Source: Minisyncoccota bacterium
GTDB taxonomy: Bacteria; Patescibacteriota; Minisyncoccia; Phycocordibacterales; UBA9973
DNA: 14,702 bases
Assembly (NCBI GenBank): GCA_017984185.1
Contig: JAGNZX010000007.1
Span: 1 to 14,702, forward strand
Direction: 5' to 3'
Part shown: positions 1 through 6,209 of the stretch, piece after piece
Layout of the letters: each line of letters begins with the position of its first letter
Position numbering within the stretch: the stretch's first letter is position 1
Translations under genes and position numbers: made by a program
Notes under the pieces: generated by a model
Told to the model about the DNA's origin: nothing
Seen by the model: only the letters and a program-made list of their open reading frames with translations
Database searches by the model: none

Positions 1-363
1 CTCGTCGATAGTCTTCAAAGTTACAGGAGCTGCGCCAGGAGATCTTTCACCAGGTGCTCTTGGTGGAACAACCATTCCACTAGTTACTCCTTCAGAATCT
101 GAATGTCGCATACCACATTCTGGTTCATTGATCTTCAAGTTTACTCGAGCATTATTCTTCATACCGATGATTCGGAGAAGTGTGCGGATAGCTTTTGCAG
201 TGTTTCCCATTCGGCCGATGATCTTGCCCATATCGGCAGGATTGACGGTGAGAGAAATAAGTACACCCATTTCATCCACAGTTCTTTCGATGACTACATC
301 GTTTGGATTATCTACGAGTGCCTTTACTACATATTCCAAAAATACCTTGTCTGCGTCTTGCAT
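1..363 (-). CDS. khpA: KH-domain RNA-binding protein KhpA, 3' end cut by window edge
   Basis: Reading the minus strand from the ATG at 363 gives 121 codons with no stop before the window edge, so the C-terminus is missing. The product starts MQDADKVFLEYVVKALVDNP and has the type II KH core with 'KIIGRMGNTAKAIRTLL' at about residues 47-63; the GxxG loop is G50-R-M-G53. KhpA is a small RNA-binding protein that in other bacteria acts with KhpB/Jag in post-transcriptional control. It lies just downstream of rpsP on the same strand, as in the common rpsP-khpA-rimM-trmD order, so rimM or trmD could follow beyond the left edge. KhpA is usually about 75-80 aa. Here a Pro/Gly/Ser-rich tail, probably disordered, runs from about residue 83 to the edge. 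No Shine-Dalgarno precedes the ATG; a separate promoter lies at 422-449. Confidence 0.88.
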   Translation of the reverse strand, partial: MQDADKVFLEYVVKALVDNPNDVVIERTVDEMGVLISLTVNPADMGKIIGRMGNTAKAIRTLLRIIGMKNNARVNLKINEPECGMRHSDSEGVTSGMVVPPRAPGERSPGAAPVTLKTIDE

Positions 364-421
364 AGTTTTATTTAAAATTATTTTTTTAATCGTGCAGTTG
401 CGACTGAGTACTGCTGTCTAT

Positions 422-449
422 ATTATACGGGATTACTTCTTTGCTTTCA
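422..449 (-). promoter_or_regulatory. Likely sigma70-type promoter for khpA
   Basis: On the minus strand TTGAAA (449-444) and a perfect TATAAT (427-422) are separated by 16 bases. The -35 box lies in the last codons of rpsP. Transcription would begin near 415 and leave an AT-rich leader of about 50 nt before the khpA ATG, with no SD. The leader contains a weak GCAGT/ACTGC stem. khpA could therefore be expressed independently of rpsP. Confidence 0.55.
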
Positions 450-756
450 ACTCTTTCCTCTTCATAGTTGGCTTTTTCTTTGGCAAAACGTTTAATTTCT
501 TGCCTTCGATAGCCTTTTCGTGTACTAAAAAGTTGTGCATAGTGCCAGAGCATTGTGCGCCCTTACTCATCCAGTACTTGATTCGGTCAGTATCCAAAAC
601 TTTGTTGGATGATCCATCTTTTTTATCTTTTGGATTATAAGTACCGAGAATTTCTAAAAATCTTCCGCTTTTAGTGCTGTTTTTGGAGTCAGTTAAAACC
701 ACACGAAAGCTCGGGTCGTTCTTCCTACCTATCCTTTGTAATCTAATTTTTAACAT
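433..756 (-). CDS. rpsP: 30S ribosomal protein S16
   Basis: This 107-aa protein opens with MLKIRLQRIGRKNDPSFRVV, the classic N-terminus of bS16 (MxxIRLxRxGxKxxPxYRIV). It continues with the family pattern 'GRFLEILGTYNPK' and 'DRIKYWMSKGAQCSGTMHNFL'. S16 binds the 5' and central domains of 16S rRNA and helps assemble the 30S body. A basic Lys-rich tail ends the protein, and the length is slightly above the usual 80-95 aa. It is divergent from rnr and separated from it by 57 bases that hold both promoters, and it lies upstream of khpA. No SD precedes the start; a -10-like element ends 6 nt before the ATG, so the message may be leaderless. Confidence 0.97.
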   Translation of the reverse strand: MLKIRLQRIGRKNDPSFRVVLTDSKNSTKSGRFLEILGTYNPKDKKDGSSNKVLDTDRIKYWMSKGAQCSGTMHNFLVHEKAIEGKKLNVLPKKKPTMKRKELKAKK

Positions 757-762
757 TCAATG

Positions 763-790
763 AGTTTAACACAAATTTTTTTAATTGCAA
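763..790 (-). promoter_or_regulatory. Promoter for rpsP, probably leaderless transcript
   Basis: Minus-strand TTGCAA (790-785), a 16-base spacer, then TAAACT (768-763). The rpsP ATG starts at 756, only 6 bases after the -10, so the expected transcription start falls at or next to the start codon. The match is moderate at both boxes. Confidence 0.45.
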
Positions 791-797
791 TATAGTA

Positions 798-806
798 TGC
801 TATAGT
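798..806 (+). promoter_or_regulatory. Extended -10 promoter element for rnr
   Basis: TGCTATAGT fits the extended -10 pattern TGnTATAAT with one mismatch. It ends 7 bases before the rnr ATG at 814, which leaves no room for an SD and predicts a leaderless or near-leaderless message. No clear -35 box is visible at the expected distance, as is usual for extended -10 promoters. Confidence 0.5.
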
Positions 807-813
807 AAGCAAA

Positions 814-2724
814 ATGAAAAACAATACAAACAAGACACAAGGAATCATCTCTATCTCCTCCAAAGGCACAGGATATGTGGCCATAGGCGAAGAAAAAAAC
901 AAGGGTCAAGACCCCGAAGTAGACTATAAACACCTTCACACGGCACTGCATGGCGATACAGTAGAAATCTTGTTGCACTCAAAAGGTAAGGCTAGGCAAA
1001 CTGCTGAAGTCACCAAAATAATCTCTCGTGCCAAGATGCGTTTTGCGGGAGTATTGGAAGTAGAAAATGGACTATTCTTTTTGAAACCCGATGATACAAA
1101 AATGTATACGGATATTCTGATTCACGCAGACTCATTAAATGGAGCAGTAGCCAACCAAAAAGTTTTTGTGGAAATAGTCTCTTGGACTGATCCCAAAAAA
1201 GCACCGATCGGAAAAGTGGTCAAGATATTGGGTCTGGCTGGTGACAACAATGTGGAAATGCATGCTATCGCCATGGAAAAAGGCTTCGATGCTGAGCTAC
1301 CAGGAAGAGTCGAAGAAGAAGCAAAAAAAATTCGTGAGCACGGCATCATTGAAAAAGACCTAGAAGGTCGTCGTGATTTTAGAAAGACTCTCACTTTCAC
1401 TATCGACCCAGCAGATGCAAAAGATTTTGATGATGCAATTTCATTCCAAGAAGTTTCACCAGATACGTATGAAATTGGTATCCACATCGCCGATGTTTCA
1501 AATTATGTAAAAATCGGTAGCGAGCTCGACCACGAGGCACGTGAACGTGGCACCTCAGTGTATCTTGTCGACAGAACCATCCCCATGCTACCCGAAGTCC
1601 TATCAAACGATTTGTGTTCATTGGTGCCAGACAAGGACCGTTTAACCATGAGTGCAGTATTTGTGTTAAACAAAAATGCGGAAGTAAAAAGTGAATGGTA
1701 TGGACGCACAGTCATCCATTCCCAAATGCGATTTGCTTATGAAGAAGCTGAGACATCTATCAAAAAAGCTGGTGCTCCCCTCCACAAAGAACTAGCAATA
1801 CTCAACAATTTGGCTAAAAAACTCACAGCGGAAAGATTTAGGAATGGCGCAATCTCGCTCGACCAAGTCGAAGTAAAATTTGTTTTAGATAAGGATGGTG
1901 TACCAATCAAAGTGATCAAAAAAGAACGTGGAGATTCAAACCGATTGATCGAAGAATTTATGCTCTTGGCCAACAAAAAAGTTGCCAAGGTAATTTCTGG
2001 TAAGGACAGGGTTGCGATTTATCGCGTGCACGACTTGCCGGGTCGGGACAAGATGACAGATCTAGCATTCTTCTTGCGTAGCTTGGGACACAAAGTAACG
2101 ATTAAGGACGGCATCATACCTTCGTCTGAAATAAATAAATTACTCGAACACCTAGCCGGCAAACCCGAAGCAGATACCGTGCACCGTGCAGTGATCCGAT
2201 CAATGTCTAAAGCTATTTACTCTACAAAAAATATTGGGCACTACGGACTGGCATTTCCCTATTATACGCACTTCACTTCCCCAATTCGTCGCTACCCGGA
2301 CATAATTGTGCACAGATTGCTTATGGATTTTTTAAATAAAAAAAAGGTAGAAAACAATCAACTCAAAACTTTTGAGGATATGTCTCGCAAGGCAAGTGAA
2401 CAAGAAAAAAGAGCTTCCGACGCAGAAAGATCTTCGATAAAATACAAACAAGTAGAATACATGAGTAAAAGAGTTGGAAAAACTTTTAATGGAATCATCA
2501 GTGGTATCACCGAATGGGGTATGTATGTCGAAGAAATTGAAACCAAGTGTGAAGGCATGGTCCGTGTCCGCGACATGAACGACGATTATTATGTCTACAA
2601 CGACAAGAAACTAGAATTAGTCGGTCAAAAAAATAAAAAGAGATATAGATTGGGTGATAAGGTAAAAATAAAAGTAAAAAACTCTGATCTAGAAAAGAAA
2701 ACTATTGATTACGCACTAGCATGA
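814..2724 (+). CDS. rnr: Ribonuclease R (RNB-family 3'-5' exoribonuclease)
   Basis: RNase R degrades RNA processively from the 3' end, including structured and ribosomal RNA. The 636-aa product has OB-fold cold-shock-like regions in the first ~150 residues, the RNB catalytic domain with 'IDPADAKDFDDA' at about 197-208 (the Asp cluster that binds Mg), the downstream 'HFTSPIRRYPDIIVHRLL' RNB motif near residue 490, and a C-terminal S1 domain (about 555-636, 'GKTFNGIISGITEWGMYV'). It is shorter than the ~800 aa of E. coli RNase R because the N-terminal helix-turn-helix and the basic tail are missing. The start at 814 is the first Met and follows an extended -10 element directly. Its TGA stop overlaps the next gene by ATGA, which indicates translational coupling. 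Confidence 0.95.
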   Translation: MKNNTNKTQGIISISSKGTGYVAIGEEKNKGQDPEVDYKHLHTALHGDTVEILLHSKGKARQTAEVTKIISRAKMRFAGVLEVENGLFFLKPDDTKMYTDILIHADSLNGAVANQKVFVEIVSWTDPKKAPIGKVVKILGLAGDNNVEMHAIAMEKGFDAELPGRVEEEAKKIREHGIIEKDLEGRRDFRKTLTFTIDPADAKDFDDAISFQEVSPDTYEIGIHIADVSNYVKIGSELDHEARERGTSVYLVDRTIPMLPEVLSNDLCSLVPDKDRLTMSAVFVLNKNAEVKSEWYGRTVIHSQMRFAYEEAETSIKKAGAPLHKELAILNNLAKKLTAERFRNGAISLDQVEVKFVLDKDGVPIKVIKKERGDSNRLIEEFMLLANKKVAKVISGKDRVAIYRVHDLPGRDKMTDLAFFLRSLGHKVTIKDGIIPSSEINKLLEHLAGKPEADTVHRAVIRSMSKAIYSTKNIGHYGLAFPYYTHFTSPIRRYPDIIVHRLLMDFLNKKKVENNQLKTFEDMSRKASEQEKRASDAERSSIKYKQVEYMSKRVGKTFNGIISGITEWGMYVEEIETKCEGMVRVRDMNDDYYVYNDKKLELVGQKNKKRYRLGDKVKIKVKNSDLEKKTIDYALA

Positions 2725-4598
2725 CACCACAAAGAAATTCTAAAATAAAATGGGTAGTTGGTATGCTGTTTGTATTGTCTCCTATTTTTATCACCATAGT
2801 ATTTTCAGAAAAAAAACATGAAACTATTCAACTATCAGCTAGTGCCAACTTCACCGAATCTTTCATTGATGCCAGAGAAAAACCAAAATATAATTATCTC
2901 AATAAAGATTTTGGGAACAATTTAGTAGTTTCAGCCGATGCCTACCTCGTCGGAGATTTAAATACTGGAGAAATCATTCTCTCTAAAAATGCCAAGGACG
3001 TCTACCCCATCGCTTCGGTCTCCAAACTCATGACCGCTCTCGTCTCGACCGAGATCGCCAACCCAAATGACATAGCCAAGGCGAGCGCGGAAGCCCTGAA
3101 AACATATGGCACCAACGGCAATTTTAAAAATGGTGAAAAAATAAAAACCGACGAACTCCTATATCCGCTCCTGCTCGAGTCGAGCAATGACGCCGCAGAA
3201 ATTTTGGCCGAACATTTTGATCGCGACTCCTTCATCCGCAAGATGAACCAAGAGGCCGAAAAGCTAAACATGGAAAAGACTTCTTACGAAGACCCGAGCG
3301 GACTATCACCAAACAACACCTCTACCTCACTCGACCTGTTCAAACTCGCCGGCTACCTGGTCAAAGAAAAAACTGATTTATTAAAAATCACTACCAAGAG
3401 AAATTTTGTGAGCAAAGCTCACAACTGGTCTAGCACCAATCAATTTTTACGCGAGCCTGGATACATCGGTGGCAAAAGTGGCTACACCGACAAAGCCTTA
3501 GAGACCGTCATCTCGATGTTTTCCCTACCACTCGGCGAGAATACCGAGCGCCCAGTGGCCATCGTCCTCCTTAAAAGCAAAGACCGGTACCAAGACGTAA
3601 AAAACATTTTAAACTATTTAAAGAAAAATGTTTACTATGGTGGCAAAGAAGATGCCAATACCGATTGGGTCCGGGCCAAGACCGACATGCCTGACATTCG
3701 CGACCCAGATTTTATCACCATGAATTTTACCGGAGATATCATGCTTGATCGTGGGGTGGAAAATTCGGTCATCAAAAATTTCAACAATGATTTTGGCGCC
3801 CTTTTTGAAAACCTAGAAATATTAAAAAAGGCTGACATTAGTTTTGCTAACCTCGAGGGCCCCGTCTCTGATATCGGTCGCGACCGACACAACTTATATT
3901 CTTTCCGGATGAATCCGACTGTCATCCCGACTCTAGCTGGAGCTGGTTTTGATATCGTTTCAGTGGCCAACAACCACGTCGGCGATTGGGGCCGAGATGC
4001 CTATGCCGACACCTTGTCTCGACTTCAAGAAAATGAAATTCTATACACTGGTGGCGGAGTGAATGCCAAGTCTGCCGAAGAACCGACAGTCATTGAAAAA
4101 TATGGAATCAAAATTGGCTTCTTGGGATTTTCTGATGTCGGCCCAGATTGGATGAAGGCCACCGACGAACCTGCTCAAGCGGGATTGTTGCTAGCAAGCA
4201 ACCCTCGTTTTGATGAGATCGTAAAAAACGCTTCAGCCAAAGTAGATTATCTTGTTGTATCTTTCCACTGGGGTGATGAATACAAAGTCATTCACAATGC
4301 TCGCCAAGAATTTCTCGCCCATAAAGCCGTGGATGCTGGAGCCAAGCTAGTCATTGGTCACCATCCACACGTCATGGAAGACACCGAAGTATATAAAAAT
4401 TCTTTCATCGCTTACTCACTCGGTAACTTTATTTTTGATCAAGGCTTTTCACAAAACACAATGCAAGGCATGCTCCTCCAAATCAAACTCGGCCGAGATG
4501 GCTCCATGACTACACAAAAAAATATAGTAAAATTAAATAGTGTCTTCCAGCCCGAGAAAATAATCGAGGGCAGAGAAGAGGAAATAAAATTCCAATAA
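2721..4598 (+). CDS. Fusion of D-Ala-D-Ala carboxypeptidase (S11) and CapA-type metallophosphatase
   Basis: This 625-aa membrane-anchored protein joins two enzymes. Residues 11-29 form a signal anchor. Residues about 70-300 are a serine D,D-carboxypeptidase of the S11/PBP5 type, with SxxK at S99-K102 ('IASVSKLMT'), SxN at 154-156 ('ESSNDAAE') and KSG at 252-254 ('GGKSGYTD'); it would trim peptidoglycan stem peptides outside the membrane. Residues about 330-610 match the CapA/PgsA family of poly-gamma-glutamate and capsule proteins, a calcineurin-like phosphoesterase fold: 'FTGDIMLDRG' (336-345), 'FANLEG' (375-380), 'VANNHVGDWG' (415-424), 'FHWGDEY' (515-521), 'GHHPHV' (546-551) and 'SLGNFIFDQ' (566-574). 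All main catalytic motifs of both halves appear intact. It overlaps rnr by 4 bases. The domain calls are strong; what the CapA half acts on is unknown. Confidence 0.93.
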   Translation: MTPQRNSKIKWVVGMLFVLSPIFITIVFSEKKHETIQLSASANFTESFIDAREKPKYNYLNKDFGNNLVVSADAYLVGDLNTGEIILSKNAKDVYPIASVSKLMTALVSTEIANPNDIAKASAEALKTYGTNGNFKNGEKIKTDELLYPLLLESSNDAAEILAEHFDRDSFIRKMNQEAEKLNMEKTSYEDPSGLSPNNTSTSLDLFKLAGYLVKEKTDLLKITTKRNFVSKAHNWSSTNQFLREPGYIGGKSGYTDKALETVISMFSLPLGENTERPVAIVLLKSKDRYQDVKNILNYLKKNVYYGGKEDANTDWVRAKTDMPDIRDPDFITMNFTGDIMLDRGVENSVIKNFNNDFGALFENLEILKKADISFANLEGPVSDIGRDRHNLYSFRMNPTVIPTLAGAGFDIVSVANNHVGDWGRDAYADTLSRLQENEILYTGGGVNAKSAEEPTVIEKYGIKIGFLGFSDVGPDWMKATDEPAQAGLLLASNPRFDEIVKNASAKVDYLVVSFHWGDEYKVIHNARQEFLAHKAVDAGAKLVIGHHPHVMEDTEVYKNSFIAYSLGNFIFDQGFSQNTMQGMLLQIKLGRDGSMTTQKNIVKLNSVFQPEKIIEGREEEIKFQ

Positions 4599-4602
4599 AT
4601 TT

Positions 4603-5748
4603 ATGATAGAAAAAATAAACCCGATACCTCAAAAAGATGTCGAACCATTAAAACAAACCGCTGAGGGTAAAAAACGTGGAAATATTCTTTTGTCTCGTAT
4701 TGCCAAAGAAATAGAGATTTTAAAAAAGAAAATTCCACCCATTGAATTAGCAAAAAAAACTAAAGCGATTAAAAAAATTCTTCCATACTTGATGTCATTG
4801 GTTCTTGTTGTAGATGAAGGAGTTGGCTATATTAGTAAAAACATAGAATCGTTTTCTAATCAGACAGTTGCAACAAAAGAATTAAAAGAACAAGGAATTA
4901 CCACGGAACGACGAATGGGATACGTGGCTGGGGTCAGTGAATTTATATATTCTGCTGTGCCTCCTATGGGCTATCAAACTATTCTTGAAGTTCTTAGTGA
5001 TATACCAGCCAATCTTATGGCCAATTCTAGTGGTATCACTACTCAACAGAAAACAATAGGCGACTGGGAAAAAATAGACGATGATGAAATACCGAGAGAA
5101 AATTTTATACCTAGAAAAGAAAACATAGAAAGAGAAGATACTTGGCGTATGTATCTTGGGTTACCCCAAGAACACGGAACATTTTCAGTTTCTAAATTTC
5201 AACCAAGAGATGGCAAAGAAGATAAATTTTACTATTCTATAAATAATTGGATTGGTAAATTCATTGAAAACAAAATCATTCAATACAAAGATCAATTAAA
5301 GAAATTAAAAGAAGATAAAGAACTATTGGCTACCAGCGATTACACAAAATCTCTCATAACAGGAAAAGACGAAAAAATCAAAGAAACGGAATTAAAACTA
5401 GAAAATATTTCTGAAAGCACAATCATTAAAAGACTGGTAGAAATAGCAACTGACCCGAAAAACAAAGGAATAGTTTATGAAGATTTTCCTGTTGTTTCAT
5501 ATCTAGACGAAAAAGACGGTAACAACATTGTTACTACAGAACTTGAGTATGGAAATCGATACGCGATAATGGGCAACTTTAAGCTTTCTTTAGGAAAAGA
5601 TGAGCGTGGTAACTATATATCTTATTATGACAAATGGGACCTAGCAAACAACCAGCTTGAAGGAATAGTCGGAAAACCTTTTGAAATTTACGACAGAATT
5701 TATTACGACCCCAACACATTCGAACCGGTTTCGAATCCTAAAAAATAA
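4603..5748 (+). CDS. Hypothetical protein, 381 aa, no recognised family
   Basis: I do not recognise this protein. It begins MIEKINPIPQKDVEPLKQTA, has a basic stretch to about residue 60 and one hydrophobic stretch ('ILPYLMSLVLVV', about 59-70) that could be a membrane or buried helix. A charged, probably coiled-coil helix follows at about 220-275 ('IENKIIQYKDQLKKLKED'). The C-terminal part (about 295-375) is rich in Tyr and Asp and looks like a compact beta domain ('YISYYDKWDLANN', 'VGKPFEIYDRIYYDP'). It starts 4 bases after the preceding stop with no SD, so it is probably the last gene of the rnr operon. It is more AT-rich than the CapA fusion upstream, which could mean a more recent arrival. 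No terminator is visible directly after it. Confidence 0.8.
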   Translation: MIEKINPIPQKDVEPLKQTAEGKKRGNILLSRIAKEIEILKKKIPPIELAKKTKAIKKILPYLMSLVLVVDEGVGYISKNIESFSNQTVATKELKEQGITTERRMGYVAGVSEFIYSAVPPMGYQTILEVLSDIPANLMANSSGITTQQKTIGDWEKIDDDEIPRENFIPRKENIEREDTWRMYLGLPQEHGTFSVSKFQPRDGKEDKFYYSINNWIGKFIENKIIQYKDQLKKLKEDKELLATSDYTKSLITGKDEKIKETELKLENISESTIIKRLVEIATDPKNKGIVYEDFPVVSYLDEKDGNNIVTTELEYGNRYAIMGNFKLSLGKDERGNYISYYDKWDLANNQLEGIVGKPFEIYDRIYYDPNTFEPVSNPKK

Positions 5749-5789
5749 AAACAGTTAGAAATAAAATTTTAAATATAAAGTAAATAAAA

Positions 5790-5818
5790 TTGACATACTT
5801 TGAACTTGATAGTATAAC
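5790..5818 (+). promoter_or_regulatory. Near-consensus sigma70-type promoter of the GC-rich RNA island
   Basis: A perfect TTGACA (5790-5795), exactly 17 bases, then TATAAC (5813-5818, one mismatch from TATAAT). This is the best promoter in the window. The expected start is near 5823-5826, at the edge of the GC-rich island, where a stem (5822-5828 with 5939-5945) begins. The AT-rich flank (5749-5789) contains no gene. Confidence 0.8.
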
Positions 5819-5875
5819 ATCAGCACAAGTGGGGCGTGGCGCCTTGCTTCTTTCTCGAAAGAGAGGTGAAAACAA

Positions 5876-6052
5876 ATGACAGCGAACATCGCTATAATGA
5901 TGTTCTGCGGCCTCTACATAGAGGCCGTTGCTGGCATATTGTGCTCGGCTGCTCGACGAGAGCAGCTGGGCCAGCTCAAGGTCACTCGGCTGATCTGGAG
6001 CATGGCGGCAGTTCTGGGTACCGGAGGACTCATCGTCCTCTTCAACCAGTAA
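5876..6052 (+). CDS. Possible small two-helix membrane protein (58 aa) inside the structured RNA
   Basis: The ORF begins MTANIAIMMFCGLYIEAVAG and ends with TAA. AGGTG (5864-5868) lies 7 bases upstream, the only convincing Shine-Dalgarno I see in the window. Residues about 5-25 and 39-56 are hydrophobic and are separated by a basic loop ('ARREQLGQLKVTR'), as in a hairpin membrane protein. The codons are GC-rich, unlike every neighbour. Against a real gene, the ORF overlaps several long perfect stems, the SD is partly the 3' side of a GAAA-capped hairpin, and an open frame of this length is easy to get by chance at this GC content. It could be a bifunctional RNA, a transferred gene or chance. 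It matches no family I know. Confidence 0.35.
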   Translation: MTANIAIMMFCGLYIEAVAGILCSAARREQLGQLKVTRLIWSMAAVLGTGGLIVLFNQ

Positions 6053-6063
6053 CTGCCGCCCGA

Positions 6064-6092
6064 GCCCCCGCCGTGAAGCTACCGGCGGGGGC
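6064..6092 (+). repeat. 10-bp perfect GC stem-loop
   Basis: GCCCCCGCCG (6064-6073) pairs perfectly with CGGCGGGGGC (6083-6092) around a 9-base loop. It lies 11 bases after the stop of the 58-aa ORF. A second, weaker stem (GGAAC/GTTCT with a T-run, within 6094-6114) follows, so the pair could terminate some of the transcripts early or protect a 3' end. Confidence 0.6.
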
Positions 6093-6172
6093 GAGGAACA
6101 ATAAAGTTCTTTTTAAAATTAAAAATCAAAATCTTGTCTCAAGACAAGTCGAATCCGCGAGGGTTCGTCACG

Positions 6173-6209
6173 GCCTCGTAAAAGATTCGTTCTGCACGAG
6201 GCTTTTTTT
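6173..6209 (+). terminator. Rho-independent terminator of the structured RNA
   Basis: GCCTCGT (6173-6179) and ACGAGGC (6196-6202) form a perfect 7-bp stem, followed by seven T (6203-6209). The T-run works only for the plus strand; the minus strand has no T-run after the stem. It overlaps the stop codon of the convergent SMC-like gene. Confidence 0.8.

Larger units (their letters stand above)
5823..6209 (+). ncRNA. Candidate structured non-coding RNA, ~385 nt, family not recognised
   Basis: This GC-rich stretch in an AT-rich context runs from a near-consensus promoter to a U-tailed terminator and is packed with perfect or near-perfect stems. A closing stem 5822-5828/5939-5945 (7 bp) encloses GGCG-tgg-CGCC (5833-5843), a GAAA-capped hairpin (5851-5866), a small stem 5880-5883/5930-5933, 5884-5890/5899-5905 (7 bp) and 5908-5915/5920-5927 (8 bp). 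Then follow 5948-5954/5960-5966 (7 bp), a long hairpin 5970-6006 with one bulge, a long hairpin 6007-6057 with internal loops, a 10-bp GC stem 6064-6073/6083-6092, a weaker stem 6094-6111, 6133-6148, a GCGA-capped stem 6150-6167, and the terminator. I checked for tmRNA, RNase P RNA, SRP RNA and tRNA signatures and found none. The pairing is visible in the sequence; the function is unknown. Alternatively it is a transferred GC-rich mRNA for the 58-aa ORF inside. Confidence 0.65.

Noticed and set aside
128..640. 170-codon plus-strand frame over khpA and rpsP
   Set aside because: It is a shadow of two well-supported minus-strand genes.
5823..6209. tmRNA, RNase P RNA, SRP RNA or tRNA identity for the structured island, on either strand
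   Set aside because: There is no tRNA-like acceptor pairing of the two ends, no T-loop in a proper 5-bp stem, no RNase P GAGGAAAGTCC-type core, and no SRP GGAAGCAG loop. The stem GAATCC-GCGA-GGGTTC looks like part of a T-arm but has a 4-base loop.
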